A stretch of 64,000 bases of DNA from Eustoma russellianum (Eukaryota > Streptophyta > Magnoliopsida > Gentianales > Gentianaceae): positions 15,021,298-15,085,297 of the forward strand of contig AP025042.1 in NCBI GenBank assembly GCA_036186865.1. The letters run 5' to 3'. Under the pieces are notes generated by a model. That model had not been told where the DNA came from. It was given only the letters and a program-made list of their open reading frames with translations, and searched no databases. Positions within the stretch are counted from its first letter, which is position 1; the number at the start of each line of letters is the position of its first letter. Below are positions 57,473-64,000 of the stretch, piece by piece. The position numbers were made by a program, and so were the translations under genes.

Positions 57473-58875
57473 CCTCTAGCGTGCCGTCCCAGACTAAGCT
57501 CTCGGAACGGCACACCCGCCGTACTCTACTAAGAGAAGTACAAGATGTCGATATCAATCGCATGCACGTCAAAACATAAAACGCATATTGATATAGCAGA
57601 AGCAAAATGACTTAAACATTACATCATCATCATGTCCATAAATACAATCCTGAAATACATAATCCATACAAATACTACAGTCCCAAAATAAGTCAATAAT
57701 ACGTAACCATCAAAGGCAACACAGCTAAATGTAAGATCCAGGTTCCTATGTCTCAAATCAGTCATAGCCTAACTCTGGCTCACCTTCTAGATATACTGTG
57801 TCCCCGTCCCTGTCCTCTGCAATATATTTAACCAGAAGTGTAAGCGATAATATAAATCGCTAAGCAAGTAAACCTCTTAGAACCGCCATGGGATCAAACA
57901 TACAAAGATGGGGTAATCAAATAATATATAACATGAGAACATACATGACCGTCTTCTTTTCACAAATAAGAACTTAACATACGAAACATATATAAGTCCA
58001 TGAATGCAATAACAAATATGCAAATCCAATCCATATCCATAATGTATCTTTATCATAATCTATATACATGCAATTGTTCCATTTTAGTCCATGTCTATAA
58101 TGCCATTTCCATAATATTCCATATCCATATAATTTCCATGATGATCCATGTCCATGATGATGCAAAAATAATGCAACTTTATAAAAATGCAATGCATATC
58201 CATATCTGGTCCATGACCAGTCAAAATCCATAATCCATATCTGATCAAAGATTAGTCTATATCCATATCCTTATCCATTTCGGTTAGAGACCAATCCATG
58301 TCTATGTCCATATGCATATCCATATCCATATCCATATCTATATGAGAGAATCTCACTTGGTAGCCAAACGTTTGGACCAAAACTCAATTAACAGCCAAAC
58401 ATTGATGAAACTCACTTAACAGCTAACCTTTTTAAGAAATGGCTCAGTTAGCAGCCTGGCTGATGGTGGCAAATATTTGACTAATCGTTGAAATTTTCAG
58501 ATCAATGACCCCTCTTAATTAAAAAAATAAAATTGTTTTATTTGAATAAATTGATTAAAAAATAATTAAAAATTCTAAAAAGTGAAAAAATTAATTAAAA
58601 ATATGTAAAAAACCAAAAATTAGAAAAAAAACAAAAACAAAAAAACCTACCCCACCTTCAGCCCCAACCCCAACCCCCACTCCCGCTGCACCCCACCCCG
58701 ACCCCCCTCCTAAATTTTTTTTTGAAATTTTTTCAACTCATCCACATGCCCCTACCACACCAACTCCCCCCCGGCCCCCACCACTCCAAGCCCACCCCTA
58801 AATTTTTTTCCCTGAGGTTATCATGGGGTTAAATTTTTTGAAAGTATTTTTTCTGTGTGTTGAATGTTGGAGCAG

Positions 58876-59037
58876 CGCAAATGACGATGTGCATGAACAT
58901 TCACAATATCTCATGCATGATATTAGAGATGCATTTTCTCATGCAAGTTCTGACCTGCAGTTCCAGCATGGCACACCATTGGGCTATAATTATGCAGATG
59001 GAACAATCGCTACTGGCAGAACTGCTCAAATGGAAAG
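58876..59037 (+). pseudogene. Captured exon-like segment, unknown gene
   Basis: An open stretch between GGAGCAG and a GTGAAA donor encoding residues such as HEHSQYLMHDIRDAF and GYNYADGTIATGR. I do not recognise the gene. Its splice-like borders and its place inside the inverted repeats suggest a host gene fragment. Confidence 0.4.
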
Positions 59038-59202
59038 GTGAAACTGACTCTAATCTATGATCAAGAGAGTGGAGCTAGAATCAGGTTCTTATCTGCATAT
59101 ATTTTAATTATTTTGGATTTCTTCAATCTTCAAGTTGCATTTCTTGCTGGTTGTGGTTCCCTTTGCATGGAAATTTTTTCTAAAATGATTGATCTTCTAC
59201 AG

Positions 59203-59277
59203 GTTTTGTTCTGGGATTGGAGGACCAACAAACAAATAGCAAGCGTGGAGGAATCGCATATGGATGATGTTACCCAG
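59203..59277 (+). pseudogene. Captured WD40-repeat exon
   Basis: 75 nt bounded by TTCTACAG and GTATAT, phase 0. It encodes VLFWDWRTNKQIAS followed by VEESHMDDVTQ. The FWDWRT pattern is a WD40 blade, and the EESH.DDVTQ wording resembles WDR89-type proteins. It is a single exon and cannot make a functional propeller. Confidence 0.6.
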
Positions 59278-60482
59278 GTATATCTCACCTGCTTGGTGTT
59301 TTCTATGTACCTGCATATGTGGATTTTGGAACATATGTGTATCTTTTGAAGATGAAGGAGATGAGAGAGGAGATGGTGGCTATGATGGAGGTGAAGGTGG
59401 TGGCTATGGTGTTGGTGGTGACTGGGAGATGGTGGCGAAAGAAAGAAGATGAAAGAGGGGGGAGGTGGACTGGAGAGTAGGGTGGGGGGTAAGGCGGTGG
59501 CAGGGGTAGCAGTGTGGAGAAAAAATCTTCTAACATTTTGCCAGGAGGTGGCACAGGGTGTGGGGAGAGAAAAAAATTTCCTGATTTTTTCTTTTTGGGC
59601 TGGGGGGTTGGGGATTAGGGTGGGGCGGCGAGGCAGGGGGTTGGGGTGGGCATGTAGATGTGTTGAAAAAATTTCAAAAAATTTTTTTAAGGGTGAGGGG
59701 TTGCAGAGGGAGTGGGGGGTTGTGGTTGGGGTTGACGAGGCTGGGGGTGTTTTTTGATTTTTTAAATATTTTTAATTACGTTTTTCACTTTTTAGAATTT
59801 TAATTCTTTTTTTAATCAATTTATTCAAATAATACAATTTTATTTTTTAATCAAAAGGGGTAGCCCGTCTGAAAAGTCAACGGTTAGTCAACCGTTTGCC
59901 ACCGTTTGCCAAATTACTAACTGAGCCGTTTCTCAGAAAGATTGGTTGTTAAGTGAGTTTCATCAATGTTTGGCGACCAAGTGAGATTCCTCATATCCAT
60001 ATCCACGTTCCATCCGTGGTGGGTAATGTGATTTCGCAAACAATGCAAGTTTCCATGTCCAAAAATACTACGAGTGTTCGCAACATGTCGTGTATCTTAA
60101 TCCATAATATCTATACCATTATAATGTCATATTGATGCATATACTATAAAATAATGCAATGCATGTCCGTTTGGTCCGTGACCACTTCCATTCATGGTGG
60201 GTGTATGATTTCACAACCAAATGCAATATTCAAATTTTCCATGTCTAAACAAATGAACTTTTGAAATAAATGACGTGTATCATGATTCATGTCGATGTGG
60301 TAAATGAATATACATTCCAACTTATATGTACAACTAACCATGCATATGCCAATCTACTTATATACCTACAGTTACATACATATATAAATACTCCCATTAT
60401 TCAACATTTTCCTATGAATCACTTATGGATGTTACTACCTCTAATGCACACTTATATACCATATATATACATATACATATAT

Positions 60483-61482
60483 TATAGCGCCCCGCACCCC
60501 GGCCTAGCCGGATACGGTTCGCCCGCCGTACTTCACTAAGGAGAGTACCAAGCGTCAATGCATAACACATAACAACCCATAATAAATTCATGGATTTCCA
60601 TGTCATCATTTCATCAGGTAAGTAAAACTTAGGCGGAATAAAAACTTTTAAATAAACCATTCTATACATCCGACATACGTTTTACAACCAAATTCATTAC
60701 ACCAGTAATTCTGCAATCATTGCTCCCAACATAAATCCGTCATAATATAAATCCATCATAATAGAATCCCTAAGCTGTCATCCACTCGCATGCTCACGGA
60801 TGTGGGACCCTATGCTCGTTATCAATCCTTGCTACCCCGTTTCCTATAAACTTTGGGAGGAAAAATAAGGGAGTGAGTGACAAAGTCACCAGCAAGTATA
60901 CCATAAACAATCATGCATTAACTGGAAAGTACATACAAGAACCGAACCCCCAAAATTCAGTTTAGAACATACCCAACCTTCCATTAAACACCCGTAAGAA
61001 GTCAACACAAGGTATATCCAAGGTCATAGCTTAACAGAGATTGAAACTTAACAGAGATCATAGCTTATGAAAGGATCATCATTCAATAAAGATCATGACA
61101 TACAAAAGGTCATCACTCAATAAAGATCATAACCTAGGAGCTACCAATTCATAGCAACTTGACCTAAATGTCATGAATAAGATCATAGCTTACGTATGAA
61201 CAGTAGCGAAATTGTAGCTTAGGTAACGAGAGATAGGAGGATCATAACCTATGTAACATTATCTCTATCATTTGGCTAGCATCTCATCCCTTCAATCAAT
61301 AGCCGTTAAGACAATAAAATCATAACTTAGTCACGAAGCAATTAATAACACAGCCTAGTGCAAATAGACTCAACATCATGCTCATGACCATATGCAATGC
61401 GTATGAATGTGCAAGAGTAGCGCATAATGTCCTCCATCCCATGCCGTTGTGATCAACACTTAATGCATCAAGATCATAACTT
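60483..61482 (-). repeat. LTR of a fourth chromovirus, cut by family F
   Basis: Starts TATAGCGCCCCGCACCCCGG, homologous to the U5 ends of elements 2 and 3 (shared CGCCCGCCGTACTTCACTAA). It carries many degenerate repeats of AGATCATAGCTTA (about 61020-61330). Homology cannot be followed beyond 61482, where a family F LTR begins. No internal region is seen, so it may be solo or inserted in the element 3 LTR. Confidence 0.6.
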
Positions 61483-64000
61483 TGTAGGATCTGCAAGGCA
61501 CCACTAGAAGGGGGGGTGGGTTGAATAGATGGTGCGAAAAGTGTGCTTTTTAATATTTCTTTAAACTTGAACAATTCAAGTTCTGAAAACAGATTCTGTT
61601 TTCAGGACCAGTTTTAAAACGTTTTTAAAACTAGGTTAGAGGTCTCCAAAAATTATGAAATTTTGAGAGAACTTAGCCTCAGATGTTATGAGGGTCCCCT
61701 AAAAATTTCAAATCAAAATTCAACCTTTAACCCCTTCAAAAACCGTTGGTACTCAGATTGTGCAAATCTGCCAGAAACGGTAGATGGTTTTGAAAAATTA
61801 ATTCCTATTTGTGTGAACGTCCAAATGCTCTGAAATTTGACCAATAACTCCTTATATATTATATTTAAATGGGTTGAAATAGTTTTGGAAAATTCTTTTG
61901 GGAAGTAGGTCAAATACAATCAAAGTCTCAACCTTTGCAAGTCTGAAAATCAGACTGCACTAGTCTCAGAACTTTTGATGTTTAGTTGACTTATACTTGT
62001 CCAAAAGGGTTGAAACTTGTGCCAAATTAACCCTAGAACGTGTAAGTATGTTTCTGGAAATTTTCGTAATTTTTGAAAATTGTTTACTATTTTTACGGAT
62101 GGGAACAAGAAGGATAAACAGTGCAGTAACTGAAACGTAAATGCAGAAAGTAAATGGCACCAAGAATTTTATACTGGTTCGGTTATAAACAACCTACTCC
62201 AGTCTTCAAGGAACACCTTCCTTGGTTCACACTAATCACACACACGCAGTACACCTTACCGCAGGGTTGATAGAGTTACACCTAACTCCAACCCTTTACA
62301 AACCTTGTATTGTAAGTACAATCCTCACGAACACCACCACCTTGCTAGGATGAAGATTGATCACACCTTGATCAATCTTTTACAAAGATATATGAATGGT
62401 GGTTTATCTCAAGCCTATTCAAGATTGAAAGATATGAAAAACAATAGGCTTTACAAGAATAGAGAAAGAAAGAAGATGTAGGAGAAGAAGAGCTTGGCTA
62501 TTTTGATCTCTTTGAATTGCAATGCTTGTTGTTGTTTTGTTTGCTCCACTTCTTTCCTTGTAACATGTCCAGGCCGTCCCCTCCTTGGTGTGTCTCCCTC
62601 TTGAAAATTATCTTTTAAGTCCTTGAGAGAGTGTAAGACATCATTGTGACAAGGCCGTGCTTACTTGGCATCCTCCTATTGGATCATCATTTTGTCTTCG
62701 CTTACTTGGCACCTCCTTATTGGCTCAACGTTGTCATCATGATGACATGGAAAAAATCTGAGATATACACTTTACCATGTGCCAAAAATCAATCATAAAA
62801 TCATACCATAAATCAAGAATTACATCATAAATTGCAAGACCAAAAAATCCTTCCATATTCATGCCAAAAAATCGCCCATAACAATCTTGCCATGCTGAAT
62901 TTTTCAGCATGTGCATCATGGGGATAAAGTTCAAATCATTGCCATTTTTCTTTGAATGTTTATCATAAAAATGAATCAACAACTTATGGTAGGTATTGCT
63001 ACCAATTAAGAAATGAACTTAGACATGTTTTGGCATTTAAATTCGGCCATCAAGATTGAACACATGCTGAAAAATTTTCAGCATGTGTGATATGTAAAAT
63101 ATCACCATTTATTTATTTAAATTATATTCAACACCTTTCCATTTCTTCTTCCAATTAATCACATAATAAAAGACGACAAAATATGTCACATTGAATAGCA
63201 AATTTCGGCCAGCTCAAGTTTAGTATGCTAAAATTTTCAGCATGTGACATAAGAGAGATATATGTTGAATTCTTACCATTTGTAGCTTTTCTCTTCAATT
63301 CACCAACAATGTATGATTGATCCTTGACCAATCAATATGCCAACAAAGCTCCACATGTGCTCCAAATCAGCTGTATGTGACGTTATATGATATGTATACA
63401 TGTGCTGAAATTTATTTTTGTTAACTTTGTAAAATAATGCACATTTAATAATACACACATGTAATATTCCAATCAGCCCTTAATTTAATTTTCTAGAACA
63501 CTTTAAGATGTATATCATATGTAAAAAGTGTCTAGATACGTGTCACATGATGTACAAGAAAAACATTCCATGTTATGTGCGTAGAAAACCGAATTTTTGA
63601 TATTTATCGATTACCCGATTTTTCTCTAATTTAAATTCCAACTTTTGCACATGTTATATATATTATGTTATACATAATATATATAATATATTCTTTAAAT
63701 CTCAGCACTTGGCTGGTTTAAAGTGGTACCATTAGCATGTGACAAAATTAAACTTGGAATCTTCACATTTTGGCCTTAATGTGGAGTGATTTGTGTGTGC
63801 CAACATGGAAAGTATTTTTGGCTGAACATATCATGTATGGCACGAAATTTTTGTGAATTTTTGAAGTATAGGGGCTGGCCATTTATTTATGGCAAGGACG
63901 TGACACGTTGGCGAAGTTTCGGTATTCGCCCGATACGACAAATTTTGGTTTAGAACCTTTTATCGTGTCGTATTTAATTTGTCATCACCATATCTTATAT
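61483..64000 (-). repeat. Second family F LTR (runs off right edge)
   Basis: Starts TGTAGGATCTGCAAGG and follows 54058-56520 in order to the window end: the TACTGGTTCGG block, promoter-like region, palindromic repeats (62891-62913, 63061-63087, 63224-63246) and the GACACGTTGGCGAAGTTT block near 63900. No genes seen; the short minus-strand frames in it have no motifs. Confidence 0.8.

Larger units (their letters stand above)
58341..59995. mobile_element. Long-inverted-repeat DNA transposon (Mutator/Pack-MULE-like)
   Basis: The left end TATGAGAGAATCTCACTTGG and the inverse of the right end (TATGAGGAATCTCACTTGG) match. The inverted repeats continue, diverged, for roughly 450-500 bp on each side. 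They include the TTGATGAAACTCACTTAACA block and a very C-rich (left) or G-rich (right) segment. Flanks TCCATATCTA and TCCATATCCA could be a 9-10 bp duplication, but they lie in a TCCATA repeat. The core (about 58860-59290) holds gene-like exons and no transposase, which fits a non-autonomous gene-carrying element. Confidence 0.65.
49125..60482 (-). mobile_element. Element 3: degenerate chromovirus related to elements 1 and 2
   Basis: From right to left: 5' LTR (from 57475), primer binding site, leader, gag, boundary intron, pol with RT intron, hairpin plus polypurine tract, and a stub of 3' LTR. It is interrupted by a family F LTR in the leader (54058 to about 57300) and a DNA transposon in the 5' LTR (58341-59995). 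Many stops and frameshifts make it much older than element 2. Confidence 0.8.
57475..60482 (-). repeat. 5' LTR of element 3 (interrupted)
   Basis: Starts TCTAGCGTGCC (TG mutated to TC) two bases after the primer binding site. The U5 end folds into a 10-bp stem (GTGCCGTTCC/GGGACGGCAC on the minus strand, 57480-57520). It contains TCCATATCCATA tandem repeats (about 58020-58340 and 59990-60010). The DNA transposon 58341-59995 sits inside. The right end (GGCGTAACA) is not found before the next LTR at 60483. Confidence 0.65.

Noticed and set aside
58331..60005. TCCATATC(T/C)A flanks as proof of a 9-10 bp target duplication
   Set aside because: The surrounding LTR is made of TCCATA repeats, so a match is expected by chance; kept only as a possibility.

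Overview
This is plant nuclear DNA, most likely from a eudicot. The support is plant-type Ty1/copia and Ty3/gypsy elements, primer binding sites complementary to the 3' end of initiator-Met tRNA, a plant L1-type LINE and an Au-like SINE. I recognise no ordinary host gene, tRNA, rRNA or organellar DNA. Nearly all 64 kb is transposable elements in various states of decay, nested in one another. A 10-base N gap lies at 25472-25481.

Layout. 1-1758: 5' end of a minus-strand copia element (A), running off the left edge. 1911-12390: a Tekay/Del-like chromovirus (element 1, plus strand). Its gag, protease and N-terminal RT are replaced by a fragment of another LTR (family F) and a minus-strand gypsy fragment (D). 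12480-29930: an L1-type LINE, broken by a SINE and by copia B (14499-29426, target duplication CTCAG). Copia B carries copia C (14955-24742, duplication AGTGC) in its gag. C has an intact 448-codon accessory ORF downstream of pol. 30534-40491: element 2, a nearly intact minus-strand chromovirus with about 2.47-kb LTRs and target duplication GTATT. 40497-46420: decayed copia and SINE relics. 46421-49115: a decayed multi-exon gene of the putative gypsy-type transposon family. 49125-60482: element 3, a degenerate relative of element 2, interrupted by a family F LTR and by a long-inverted-repeat DNA transposon carrying a WD40 exon. 60483-64000: another chromovirus LTR broken by a second family F LTR.

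The main result is a set of intron-like GT-AG segments in the chromoviruses. Elements 2 and 3 share one at the gag/protease boundary (100 and 77 nt) and one inside RT (75 and 73 nt), each at homologous positions in the same phase. Elements 1 and 2 share a probable leader intron of about 95 nt. Element 1 alone has a 67-nt intron in RNase H. Unspliced RNA would end Gag a few codons into the boundary intron, whereas splicing would fuse gag to pol. This looks like a splicing switch for Gag versus Gag-Pol.

A second result is that copia C carries a palindromic ACGTCGATCGATCGACGT array in its LTR and the same motif plus a TATA box upstream of its accessory ORF, suggesting a separate promoter. All function statements are inferred from sequence patterns; no searches were run.
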